Source: Candidatus Aalborgicola danicus (GTDB lineage Bacteria; Pseudomonadota; Gammaproteobacteria; Burkholderiales; Burkholderiaceae_C). Taken from it: a stretch of 64,000 bases of DNA. Shown here one piece after another: positions 15,329-23,761 of the stretch (the first letter of the stretch is position 1; every line of letters begins with the position of its first letter). The DNA lies in NCBI GenBank assembly GCA_016703945.1, contig JADJBC010000001.1:62001-126000 (forward strand), read 5' to 3'. The position numbers were made by a program, and so were the translations under genes. The notes under the pieces are model-generated. The model searched no databases, was not told the DNA's origin, and saw only the letters and a program-made list of their open reading frames with translations.

Positions 15329-18027
15329 ACGGTTTCTCCCTGTGTAGGTTGGTTTTTGTCGTTGGCCTTCAGACGCTCCAGCCCGAAGCGGTTGTAACGA
15401 TAACGCGCTGTGCCCAGCGTAAATTCAAAGCCTGCACTGTCTGGCAATACGCTGATGTCCGTTGGCAACGCATCAGGGCTGACTCCCTCCGGAATTTGGT
15501 GATGACGAAGTGCCAATTGCTTCACGTCTTGCAGGAACGGGCCGGGCTGTGGTGGATCGAAGGTCACAAGACGGTCTGCCGCGCCAAGTCGGGTCGCAAT
15601 TTTTTGATCACTATCGGGAAACAAAACCTCGCCAAATGCGTCGTCATAAGGCAAGGTGTGAAGGTGTCCTATGCCTTTGCGGGCGCTGGTGTCGCCTTCG
15701 ATGGCCTGGCCCAGTTTTTGCCAGTCTGCGCCAAGGTCTTTTTCAATCGCTTGCAATGCTTCGGTGTGTGTTGCGTGTTCAACCAGTGTGCGGTTGTCTG
15801 CCGGTATCTGGCGGCTGGGCTGTGCCAGGATCAAGCGCTTGGTGGCCTCGATCATTCGCAGGTCGGGGTACACGCCACCACCGTTATGAAACCGCCCCAA
15901 GCCATTGCGTGCACGCGTGAGCATGGGGTTGAGGTCATGACCAGCGGGTGTGAGCACCCAAGCACGGGGTTGGCGGTAGCCCTCGGGCCGCTCTGTCTCA
16001 AGTCGAGTATGTCGGTGCAGACGACCCAGGCGCTGGAGCAGCACGTCCATGGGGCACAGGTCGGTGATGAGCAAATCGGCATCAATGTCCAGACTTTGCT
16101 CCAGTGTTTGCGTGCCGATGATGACTCGCCCCCTCAAGTCTTGCCGCGTTTTTCCCAGTTGAGCTTCCACCGCTTGGTCCAGCAAGGGGCGGTCCTGGCG
16201 GCTGTAACGGCTGTGGTGGACGGTGCTGACACCATTCACCTTGAACAACCAATCACCACCTTGTGCCATGGTCAATTGTTCCAGTGCCTTCAATGTGGCG
16301 ACTGCGGAAGGGACGGTGTTGCGCACCACCAGGACGCGCGCACCTTGTGCCGCTGCCTGTGCGACGAGCGTGGCAATGCGCTCGGGGTCGTCCATGGCAT
16401 CCAGCGTTTCCCAGTACACAGTTTTGTGTTGCGGGTTGCCCGCCACTGGTTGCAGTTGAATACCTGACGCATTGCGAGAGCTGACCGCTGGATAAGGGGC
16501 TGCGCAGGCATCAACCATCGTGGGTGGAACCGGTTTCTTTGAATGCCCAATGCTGAGATAGCGTGTACGCGCTGATGAGCCCAACGTGGCAGAAAGCAGC
16601 ATGGCTTGGCCGCCTGTTTTGAGGTGCGCCTGAAGCAATTTCTCCAGCAGCACCGTCATATACGCGTCGGACGCATGCACCTCATCCACGACCAGCAGGC
16701 TGCGGGCCAGCAGGGCGTGGCGCATATGGGCGTTACGCACTTTGAGCGCGCCGAGCAAGGCTTGATCTATCGTCCCCACCGCAATAGTGGCTGCCAGAAA
16801 GCGCTTGGGTGACTCAGCCACCCAGCGCTGATGCGCTTTCTCGTCCGCAGGATGATCGGGCCACTGAACCTTGAAATCCGGCAGGCTGATTTTTTCCTGG
16901 TCATCTGCCGCTTCGTAGCCCGGCAAGGCTCGCACCACCACGGGCGCATCAGTGGGCCATAGGCGATGCACCAACTCCAACACGCGCCGGTAGAGCTGCG
17001 TTGCCGCAACACGGGTGGGCAATGCAAAGTACAGGCTATCGACTTTGCCCGCTTGAAACAATTGCACAAAGCGCCACAGCGCGGCTTCGGTCTTGCCACT
17101 GCCAGTCTCTGCTTCCAGCACCACGATATTGCCCAACGACAAATCAGCAGCAGCCAATTGCATGGGGCGAGCTTCCGCCACGTCAAATGCCGTACCAAAA
17201 ATTGGTGGCTGCTCTTTCAGTTCATTGCGCCAACTGTTTACATCCAGGCCAATGGTCCGCACCGCATAAGTTGCGCGGACGGCCGCAGTCTGAGTTCGAT
17301 CCTCGCCGGGGGCTGTATATGGGAAGAATTTTTCACGGGTGTCAGAGCCCAACCAGTCGGCCAATTGAACCAATCCGGCGAAAAGATGCACAAAGGCGGG
17401 CTGGTCAGGCAAGGACTTATTGCACACTGTGAAGGCCAGTGGATAACTTTTCTTCAAGCGATTGCCCATGCTGACCAAGGTGTTTGCAGGGTCGTAAAGC
17501 ACCTCCCCTGCTTTATTCGGAACGGGTTTCCAGATGCATTCTGCTTCCTTGCCAGGACTGACACCAAGAGGTCGCCCGTGATGGCTTATGCTGGCCTGAA
17601 GCAATTCACAAACGGCTGCGTCGCCCCAAGCCACTATTTGGGCAATGGGCAAGCCGAATGCATAGTGCTCTGCATTGGGTACACGCCCCGAGATCAGTTC
17701 CCAGCCTTCGGGGCCGTGGCCAAAAGGCGAAATGGGCCAGTTCCCCGGTGGTCTATCAGGCAACTGCCAGCGTCGTGACTGAAAACCGGCGTTGGCTTTG
17801 CCCACATCATGCAGAAAGACCAACACGGCCAGCCGTTCGATGTCCGCAACGTCCAAATTTCGTCTGGCAGCGGACTCCAGAGATCGTCGGATGGCGCTGC
17901 AATCTGTTAAAGCAACAAAGCATGCAGCGACATCAGTCATATGGTCCAACAATGGGTGAATGTGAATTGACTCACCAGCACCAGTGCGCGCAAGTTTGCC
18001 CCACGCAACAAATCGATGATCAGTCAT
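15325..18027 (-). CDS. cas3: CRISPR-associated nuclease/helicase Cas3, type I-E
   Basis: Cas3 degrades DNA marked by Cascade. The 900-residue protein has an N-terminal HD nuclease domain (HPLLDH near 24-29, HD at 73-74 in FLHDVGK, SHHG at 148-151, ADWLGSD near 223-229). A superfamily 2 helicase follows: Walker A AETGSGKT at 306-313, DEVH at 448-451, SAT at 479-481, and the motif VI-like QRLGRLHRH. All expected metal and ATP ligands are present. It is the first cas gene and overlaps cse1 by four bases, so one promoter to its right (18028-18230) could serve the whole operon. Its own ribosome-binding site is weak. Confidence 0.97.
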   Translation of the reverse strand: MTDHRFVAWGKLARTGAGESIHIHPLLDHMTDVAACFVALTDCSAIRRSLESAARRNLDVADIERLAVLVFLHDVGKANAGFQSRRWQLPDRPPGNWPISPFGHGPEGWELISGRVPNAEHYAFGLPIAQIVAWGDAAVCELLQASISHHGRPLGVSPGKEAECIWKPVPNKAGEVLYDPANTLVSMGNRLKKSYPLAFTVCNKSLPDQPAFVHLFAGLVQLADWLGSDTREKFFPYTAPGEDRTQTAAVRATYAVRTIGLDVNSWRNELKEQPPIFGTAFDVAEARPMQLAAADLSLGNIVVLEAETGSGKTEAALWRFVQLFQAGKVDSLYFALPTRVAATQLYRRVLELVHRLWPTDAPVVVRALPGYEAADDQEKISLPDFKVQWPDHPADEKAHQRWVAESPKRFLAATIAVGTIDQALLGALKVRNAHMRHALLARSLLVVDEVHASDAYMTVLLEKLLQAHLKTGGQAMLLSATLGSSARTRYLSIGHSKKPVPPTMVDACAAPYPAVSSRNASGIQLQPVAGNPQHKTVYWETLDAMDDPERIATLVAQAAAQGARVLVVRNTVPSAVATLKALEQLTMAQGGDWLFKVNGVSTVHHSRYSRQDRPLLDQAVEAQLGKTRQDLRGRVIIGTQTLEQSLDIDADLLITDLCPMDVLLQRLGRLHRHTRLETERPEGYRQPRAWVLTPAGHDLNPMLTRARNGLGRFHNGGGVYPDLRMIEATKRLILAQPSRQIPADNRTLVEHATHTEALQAIEKDLGADWQKLGQAIEGDTSARKGIGHLHTLPYDDAFGEVLFPDSDQKIATRLGAADRLVTFDPPQPGPFLQDVKQLALRHHQIPEGVSPDALPTDISVLPDSAGFEFTLGTARYRYNRFGLERLKANDKNQPTQGETV

Positions 18028-18060
18028 GGCACCAATCCGGAACCAATATCCGCAAATTGA

Positions 18061-18171
18061 TCACAAATTATTCGTTGTGCGGACCATTTTTGTCTCTCCA
18101 CGTGCGAATCGCAGTGGCCGACTACAAATGCCGAAAATGTTTTCAGTCAGGTCCCACAAAAGGCGTGACAT
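18061..18171 (-). CDS. possible 36-residue leader ORF upstream of cas3
   Basis: On the minus strand an ATG at 18171 follows GAGGGAGAC (about six bases away) and opens MSRLLWDLTENIFGICSRPL..., ending in TGA at 18061-18063. That is only 33 bases before the cas3 start. The better ribosome-binding site belongs to this ORF rather than to cas3. It could be a short coupled leader peptide or a chance frame. I see no similarity to a known protein. Confidence 0.2.
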   Translation of the reverse strand: MSRLLWDLTENIFGICSRPLRFARGETKMVRTTNNL

Positions 18172-18358
18172 TTTGTCTCCCTCTCTAATTTGTACTTATT
18201 GCCCGATGACTTTAATATGAATCAGGCTCACCAGCTGAGCCTGACAGAGGCGAGCAGCAAAAGATTTTTAGTCTCCGGGGCCCATGGCGGGGGCGGAAAT
18301 GTGGTTGCTTTATTCAGCGGCCGCCTAGCCCGTGCGCGAAAAGCAGGCCTTGGCTCTC

Positions 18359-18541
18359 GTGACTTCCCGTTCCGTCACCTTGAAGCTGCCAGCCTAGCTC
18401 ACCGGGCTGACGGTACATGGCATCCGTGGAAAGATCAAGCGTGGCCAGTGGGCCGCTGGCATCCACTACCACAAGGCGCCAGACGGGCGCATCTACATCA
18501 ACCTGGCGGCCGTTGAACGCTGGATTGAAAAGGGAGTCTGA
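18359..18541 (+). pseudogene. excisionase-like gene with an in-frame TAG
   Basis: From GTG 18359 the frame reads TSRSVTLKLPA, then TAG at 18395-18397, then LTGLTVHGIRGKIKRGQWA, HYHKAPDGRIYINLAAVERW and IEKGV before TGA. The pattern (LTGxTxxxIRxKIxxGxW...APDGRIYINLxAVExW) is that of small winged-helix excisionases encoded beside integrases of tRNA-integrated islands. The TAG is one C-to-T change from CAG, as expected for a recent nonsense mutation. An intact integrase is not visible nearby. The neighbouring small gene is also broken. Confidence 0.6.
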
Positions 18542-18720
18542 AACGGAGCGTACTGGAAACTGGGTGTGAGGTGCGCTATCATCCAGAAGCAGACTGATTC
18601 TGCGGGACTTGGTCCCGTAACGACTCGCGGCAGGGCTCGATTTTTCGGCCCGACTCATGGAACAGTGCTCGGTCTGCCTGTGTCCTGGGCCTTTTATCTA
18701 CACAAGTAAAAGGAAAATTG

Positions 18721-18941
18721 ATGATGAAGCAAATCAGCGAACGTGCATTGGTTGCACGCGTCAATCGTGTTCTCTCAAAAGAGGGGCAGCAGATTTTCAC
18801 TTGCAGGCAAAACTCGCGTTGGTACTTTGAGATTGGAACCTACTACATCAAGTATCTCAAAAAAATACATTCGCAGTACATGGCATTGTCGATCTCAACA
18901 AGGTGGCTGCCGAGTTGGGTATTGGTGCACGCATGGAGTAA
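18721..18941 (+). pseudogene. small island protein, frameshifted in an A run
   Basis: The first frame encodes ISERALVARVNRVLSKEGQQ, then CRQNSRWYFEIGTYYIKYL, and then meets a run of seven A (about 18860-18866). After it the sensible coding moves to another frame: NTFAVHGIVDLNKVAAELGI and GARME, stop at 18939. Together this matches a family of about 75-residue proteins (ALVARxNRxLxKxGxxLxxCRxNSRW...LGxYYxVD...VDLExxARELG) commonly found next to excisionase genes in proteobacterial islands. GTAAAAGGAAAATTG before ATG 18721 supplies a ribosome-binding site. Confidence 0.55.
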
Positions 18942-19060
18942 CTTGCCACATACGCGCGTGGGGCGCGCTGCAGGACCGCCGGGTTTTTCCCCTGGCGGGC
19001 AGAGGGGGAAAACTATGTACCGCAGTCTGCAAACAGTCTGTAAATCACGTTCAAATCCAG

Positions 19061-19101
19061 AAAACAAAAAGGCCCGCTATCGTTTAGATAGCAGGCTTTC
19101 T
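19061..19101 (-). terminator. terminator of the CAU tRNA gene
   Basis: Read on the minus strand, GCCTGCTATC TAAAC GATAGCGGGC forms a 10-bp stem with one mismatch and is followed by CTTTTTGTTTT. It lies about 20 bases downstream of the tRNA 3' end. Confidence 0.75.
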
Positions 19102-19121
19102 ATATCTGGCGCTGGATTAAA

Positions 19122-19198
19122 TGGTAGGGCGTGAGTGACTTGAACACTCGACCAAAGGATTATGAGTCCTCTGCTCTAACCAACTGAGCTAACGCCCC
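19122..19198 (-). tRNA. tRNA with anticodon CAU (elongator Met, or Ile2)
   Basis: The 77-base minus-strand sequence folds into a full cloverleaf: acceptor GGGGCGT/ACGCCCT, D arm GCTC...GAGC, anticodon stem GAGGA/TCCTT with loop CTCATAA, T arm GAGTG TTCAAGT CACTC, and an encoded CCA end. The anticodon is CAT in DNA. The stem features do not look like initiator tRNA, because three G-C pairs before the loop are absent. It is therefore elongator tRNA-Met or the lysidine-modified tRNA-Ile2, which I cannot tell apart by eye. Its 3' end faces the decayed island. Confidence 0.93.
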
Positions 19199-19233
19199 AA
19201 CCGAACCGACGATTGTAGCGGGCTGGGAGCGCC

Positions 19234-20238
19234 CTACTTATGGTGGCTCAGCGCATTGCTGACGAGTTTGGATGTGATGTCCACAATCTGGATCATGCGG
19301 TCATAGGCCATGCGGGTCGGACCAATCACGCCCAGGGTGCCAACCACCTTGCCATCCACCTCGTACGGGCTGCTGACGATGGACAGGTCTTCAAAAGGAA
19401 CCACCTGGCTCTCGCCGCCAATAAAGATGCGCACACCGTCGGCCTGCCCGGCAATATCCATCAGGCGCATCAGCTGGGCTTTTTGTTCGAACAACTCGAA
19501 GGCTCGGCGCAGGTGGCCCATGTCGCTGGAAAAGTCGGACACAGACAGCAGATTGCGTTCGCCCGAAATGATCACTTCGTCCTGTATTTCACTCATGGCC
19601 TCGGAGCTTACGGTTACCGCAGCCTGCATCAGGGCAGCGATCTCGGAGCGCAACGATTCCACCTCGCCCTGCAGCCGCTGGCGCACATCGTCGATGTCCA
19701 TGCCAACGTACTGGCTGTTCAGAAAATTTGCTGCTTCGATCAGTTGTGTCTGCGAGTAATCCAGCTCGGTAAAGATGACGCGGTTTTGCACATCCCCATC
19801 CGGCGACACCAAAATGACCAACACCCGCCGCTCCGACAGGCGTAGGAATTCAATATGCCTAAACACCGACGTTCGCTTGGGTGCTATGACCACGCCCACA
19901 AACTGCGACAGGTTGGACAACAGATTCGCGGCATTGGAGATCACCTTTTGGGGCTGATCAGGCGCGAGTACATGGGAGCCATATTGGCTGGGCTGCACGG
20001 TCAACATGGTGTCGACAAACAGGCGATAACCACGCGCAGTCGGGATGCGCCCCGCCGATGTGTGTGGGCTGACGATCAAGCCCATCTCTTCCAGGTCCGA
20101 CATCACGTTGCGAATGGTGGCTGGAGAGAGTTCAAGCCCGGAGGCGCGCGACAAGGTGCGGCTGCCAACCGGTTGTCCGTCGGCTATGTAGCGCTCTACC
20201 AGAGCTTTCAACAACAACTTGGAACGATCATCGAGCAT
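19234..20238 (-). CDS. hrcA: heat-inducible transcription repressor HrcA
   Basis: HrcA represses chaperone operons by binding CIRCE operators and is kept active by GroEL. The N-terminal winged helix is clear: LVERYIADGQPVGSRTLSR, then SPATIRNVMSDLEEMGLI and HTSAGRIPTARGYRLFVDTM. The C-terminal part includes FIGGES and LGVIGPTRMAYDRMI, family hallmarks. I placed the start at ATG 20238 (334 residues, MLDDRSK), the usual start in relatives, rather than GTG 20244. The gene is divergent from nadK with under 30 bases between starts, so their promoters must overlap. I saw no CIRCE element in that gap. Confidence 0.95.
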   Translation of the reverse strand: MLDDRSKLLLKALVERYIADGQPVGSRTLSRASGLELSPATIRNVMSDLEEMGLIVSPHTSAGRIPTARGYRLFVDTMLTVQPSQYGSHVLAPDQPQKVISNAANLLSNLSQFVGVVIAPKRTSVFRHIEFLRLSERRVLVILVSPDGDVQNRVIFTELDYSQTQLIEAANFLNSQYVGMDIDDVRQRLQGEVESLRSEIAALMQAAVTVSSEAMSEIQDEVIISGERNLLSVSDFSSDMGHLRRAFELFEQKAQLMRLMDIAGQADGVRIFIGGESQVVPFEDLSIVSSPYEVDGKVVGTLGVIGPTRMAYDRMIQIVDITSKLVSNALSHHK

Positions 20239-20266
20239 CGGCACATTTTAGTGATGTAATTTGCCA

Positions 20267-21163
20267 ATGCAGACCCACTTCAGAAACGTCGCCCTCATCG
20301 GCAAGTACCAGGCTGTCTCCAGCGGAGCCGCAGGTGCCTCGTCGCGCCAGGCGCTGGAGCGCATCGCTGACTTTCTGATGGCTCAGAACTGCGAGGTGGT
20401 GGTGGAAGCTGACACTGCCAGCAATATGGGGCTGAGTCATTACGCCACGATGGACGTGGCCCAGATCGGCAACTCGTGTGACCTGTGTGTGGTGGTTGGC
20501 GGTGACGGCACCATGCTGGGTATTGGCCGCCAGCTTGCGCAGTATGGCGTGCCGTTGATTGGTATCAACCAGGGGCGACTGGGTTTCATCACGGATATTC
20601 CGCTGGACAGTTTTGAAGCCACGCTTAAACCCATGTTGGCAGGAGTTTTTGAGGAGGACCACCGCAGTCTGATGCAGGCGCGTGTGATGCGAGGCGGGCA
20701 TTGTGTGTTCTCTGCGCTGGCCATGAACGACGTGGTGGTCAACCGCGGAGCCACTGCCGGCATGGTGGAGCTGCGCGTGGAGGTCGACGGGAATTTTGTG
20801 GCCAACCAGCGGGCCGATGGTCTGATCATTGCAACCCCCACGGGATCCACCGCGTATTCGTTGTCGGCCGGCGGCCCCTTGATGCACCCGTCCATTCCAG
20901 GCTGGGTGTTGGTGCCCATCGCGCCCCATACCTTGTCAAATCGCCCCATCGTCCTCCCCAATGTGTCAGAGGTTGCTATTGAAATAGTAGCCGGCCGCGA
21001 TGCCAGTGCCAACTTTGACATGCAGTCATTGGCCTCACTGATGCATGGTGACCGGATTGTGGTGACCCGATCCCAGTACCAGGTGCGTTTTCTGCATCCC
21101 AAAGGTTGGACCTATTTCGACACCTTGCGCCAGAAACTACATTGGAATGAAGGAGTTGCTTAA
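20267..21163 (+). CDS. nadK: NAD kinase
   Basis: The enzyme phosphorylates NAD to NADP. The 298-residue protein contains VVVGGDGTMLGIGRQL (GGDG motif with the catalytic Asp), GINQGRLGFITDI, the NE/D-type block LAMNDVVVNRG, and the Gly-rich GLIIATPTGSTAYSLSAGGP. ATG 20267 is preferred over the in-frame TTG at 20261. It is divergent from hrcA and precedes recN, a conserved order in betaproteobacteria. Length is normal. Confidence 0.96.
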   Translation: MQTHFRNVALIGKYQAVSSGAAGASSRQALERIADFLMAQNCEVVVEADTASNMGLSHYATMDVAQIGNSCDLCVVVGGDGTMLGIGRQLAQYGVPLIGINQGRLGFITDIPLDSFEATLKPMLAGVFEEDHRSLMQARVMRGGHCVFSALAMNDVVVNRGATAGMVELRVEVDGNFVANQRADGLIIATPTGSTAYSLSAGGPLMHPSIPGWVLVPIAPHTLSNRPIVLPNVSEVAIEIVAGRDASANFDMQSLASLMHGDRIVVTRSQYQVRFLHPKGWTYFDTLRQKLHWNEGVA

Positions 21164-21216
21164 ATGATCCGAGATGATGCGCGAAATCGCTTCAAGCACG
21201 CGTTGGGACGATACCC

Positions 21217-22866
21217 ATGGCGTTGAAACGGATTGTCCTGCGGGACTTTGTGATCGTCAGCGAACTGGAGCTGGACCTGGATACCGGTTTTAGCGTGCTG
21301 ACTGGTGAAACCGGTGCTGGCAAGTCCATTCTGATTGATGCGCTGCAACTGGTAACCGGTGCCCGTGCGGATACCGGGGTCATACGCGAAGGAGCCGGCC
21401 GCACCGATGTCAGCGCCGAATTCGATACGCCTGCCACCGTCCAGGGCACCTTGCTGGAGGCTGGCTTTGACAACAACGATACCTTGTTACTGCGCCGTAC
21501 CGTGGATGTGGCCGGCAAAAGCCGCGCCTGGATCAATGGCAGCCCGGCCACCGCACAACAGTTGCGCGCCGTGGGCGAACAACTGTTGGACATCCATGGC
21601 CAACACGCCTGGCAAAGCCTGACCCGCCCGGACGCAGTACGGGGCCTGCTCGATGCCTATGCGATGGTGTCCACCGATGCGCTGGCCGCACGCTGGCATA
21701 CATGGCGGCAGACCCAAACGGCGCTGACGCAAGCATTGGCCGCACAAGACTCCCTGCAGCGCGAACGCGAACGCCTGGCTTGGCAAATTGGCGAAGTGGA
21801 AAAACTCAACCCGCTAGCGGACGAGTGGGATGAATTGCAAAGCAGCCACAGCCGCCTGGCCAATGGCCAAGCCCTGCTGGACGCCGCTCATGGCGCTTTG
21901 CAATTGCTGGAAGACGACGACAGCAACGTGTTGCGTCTGTTGAATGCGTCCTTGCAACAGTTGCAAAACCAGGCCCATCTGGAAACCGATTTCAAGGACC
22001 CGATCGACGTATTGGCTTCCAGCCTGGCACAGGTTGAAGACGCGGTGCACACGCTACGCGCTTATTTACGCCGCACGGAACTGGACCCTGAGCGACTGGC
22101 GGAACTGGACGAACGCATGTCCTTGTGGGTTTCCCTGGCTCGCCGTTACAAACGTGCGCCCGAAGACTTGCCGGCCTTGCTGGCATCCTGGCGCTCGGAA
22201 TTGGCGCAACTGGACGCGGCGGCGGATTTGGCAGGCTTGCAATCCGCCGAGCAAAAAGCCCACGCGGCTTACCTGGTAGAAGCCAAGGCCCTGAGCAAGG
22301 CTCGTACCAAAGCAGCCCCCTTGCTGGCCCAGTCCATCACCCAGGCGATGCAGGGTTTGGGCATGCAGGGCGGGCAGTTTCAGGTGGTGCTGGAGGCCAG
22401 CGCGCAACCGATGCAAAGTGGTCTGGAAGAGGTGAGTTTCCTGGTGGCCGGTCATGCTGGCAGCACCCCTCGCCCGGTGGGCAAGGTAGCCTCCGGCGGC
22501 GAGCTGTCGCGCATGGCACTGGCCATTGCCGTCACCACCAGCCAACTCGGCACGGCACAGACCCTGATCTTTGACGAAGTGGACTCTGGCGTGGGCGGCG
22601 CCGTGGCGGAAACCGTGGGCCGCTTGATGCACCAGTTGGGGGTGGATCGCCAGGTGTTGGCTGTCACCCACCTACCCCAGGTCGCCGCTTGCGCAGACCA
22701 CCATCTGGTGGTGGCCAAACAGCTGAGCGGGGGCGCAACCTTGAGTAGCGTGGCAGTTGTACGTGGTGAACAGCGCGTGGCCGAGATTGCGCGCATGCTG
22801 GGAGGAGAAAAACTCTCCAACACCACTCTGGCCCACGCCAAGGAAATGCTGCAGGCAGGAAACTGA
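21217..22866 (+). CDS. recN: DNA repair protein RecN
   Basis: RecN is an SMC-like ATPase that acts early in double-strand-break repair. The 549-residue protein has Walker A LTGETGAGKSILIDALQL near residue 30, a coiled-coil middle rich in Leu/Gln/Glu, the ABC signature VASGGELSRMALAIAV, Walker B TLIFDEVDSGVGGAVAE and the H-loop VTHLPQVAACADHH. The gene lies 53 bases after nadK and four bases before rapZ, so nadK-recN-rapZ is likely one transcript. Nothing unusual is visible. Confidence 0.96.
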   Translation: MALKRIVLRDFVIVSELELDLDTGFSVLTGETGAGKSILIDALQLVTGARADTGVIREGAGRTDVSAEFDTPATVQGTLLEAGFDNNDTLLLRRTVDVAGKSRAWINGSPATAQQLRAVGEQLLDIHGQHAWQSLTRPDAVRGLLDAYAMVSTDALAARWHTWRQTQTALTQALAAQDSLQRERERLAWQIGEVEKLNPLADEWDELQSSHSRLANGQALLDAAHGALQLLEDDDSNVLRLLNASLQQLQNQAHLETDFKDPIDVLASSLAQVEDAVHTLRAYLRRTELDPERLAELDERMSLWVSLARRYKRAPEDLPALLASWRSELAQLDAAADLAGLQSAEQKAHAAYLVEAKALSKARTKAAPLLAQSITQAMQGLGMQGGQFQVVLEASAQPMQSGLEEVSFLVAGHAGSTPRPVGKVASGGELSRMALAIAVTTSQLGTAQTLIFDEVDSGVGGAVAETVGRLMHQLGVDRQVLAVTHLPQVAACADHHLVVAKQLSGGATLSSVAVVRGEQRVAEIARMLGGEKLSNTTLAHAKEMLQAGN

Positions 22867-22870
22867 CACG

Positions 22871-23761
22871 ATGTTGAACGCTGCGGCGCCGATAGAAATT
22901 GTGGTGATCACTGGTATGTCGGGGTCCGGCAAATCGGTGGCTCTGCATGCACTGGAAGACGCTGGTTTTTATTGTGTCGACAATCTCCCACCTGAATTGT
23001 TATTGCCCTTTGTGGAGCTGGAACAGAAACACCAGGCGCGCCGTGTCGCCATTGCCATGGATGTTCGCAGTGCCACATCCCTGCATCTGGTACCGCATCA
23101 GTTGGACACATTGCGAAATCAGGGTGTGAGCATCAAGTCGCTGTTTCTGGATGCCAATACCGATACCCTGGTGCGGCGCTATTCCGAAACCCGGCGCAAA
23201 CATCCGCTGTCACAATCTGACCTGGGCCATGGAGAACCGGACGCACGCCGCGCCCTGATGGATGCCATTGAACTGGAGCGCAAACTTCTGGGTGTCTTGC
23301 GGGAGCAAGCCCACGTGATTGACTCCAGCATCATCCGGCCCGCCCAATTGCAGGGTTATGTCAAGGCTCTGATCTCGGCCCCGCAGGAGCAACTGACGCT
23401 GGTCTTCGAGTCCTTTGCGTTCAAACGTGGTGTTCCAACCGATGCCGACTACGTGTTCGATGTACGTATGTTGCCCAACCCCCACTACGAGCCCGAACTG
23501 CGGCACCTGACCGGGCGCGATCAGCCGGTCGCCGATTTTCTGCAGGCCCAGCCCGAGGTGGAATTGATGCAGCACCACATCACCCATTTCCTTGAAAGCT
23601 GGCTCGATGCGATGGCCCGAGACCACCGAAGTTATGTCACGGTCGCCATTGGTTGCACCGGGGGTCAGCACCGCTCGGTCTTTCTGGTCGAACGCCTGGC
23701 CGCACGATTTGCGTCCCAGTGGGTCACCCTCAAGCGCCACAGGGAAATCGATACAAACTGA
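22871..23761 (+). CDS. rapZ: RNase adapter protein RapZ (YvcJ family)
   Basis: RapZ is a nucleotide-binding protein; in enterobacteria it directs RNase E to the small RNA GlmZ. The 296-residue product has Walker A ITGMSGSGKSVALHALED near residue 14, the conserved GFYCVDNLPPELL, and the C-terminal signature VAIGCTGGQHRSVFLVERLA. ATG 22871 is preferred; the longer open frame upstream lies inside recN. It abuts the convergent mutY gene: the two stop codons are adjacent with no space for a separate terminator. Whether it controls a small RNA in this organism cannot be seen. Confidence 0.95.
   Translation: MLNAAAPIEIVVITGMSGSGKSVALHALEDAGFYCVDNLPPELLLPFVELEQKHQARRVAIAMDVRSATSLHLVPHQLDTLRNQGVSIKSLFLDANTDTLVRRYSETRRKHPLSQSDLGHGEPDARRALMDAIELERKLLGVLREQAHVIDSSIIRPAQLQGYVKALISAPQEQLTLVFESFAFKRGVPTDADYVFDVRMLPNPHYEPELRHLTGRDQPVADFLQAQPEVELMQHHITHFLESWLDAMARDHRSYVTVAIGCTGGQHRSVFLVERLAARFASQWVTLKRHREIDTN

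Noticed and set aside
20973..21010. Possible further copy of the dispersed repeat in nadK (GTTGCTATTGAAATAGTAGC)
   Set aside because: The first part is similar, but the fixed 16-base spacing and the ACGGGGGCTA end are missing. The encoded VAIEIVAGRDAS is normal NadK sequence.
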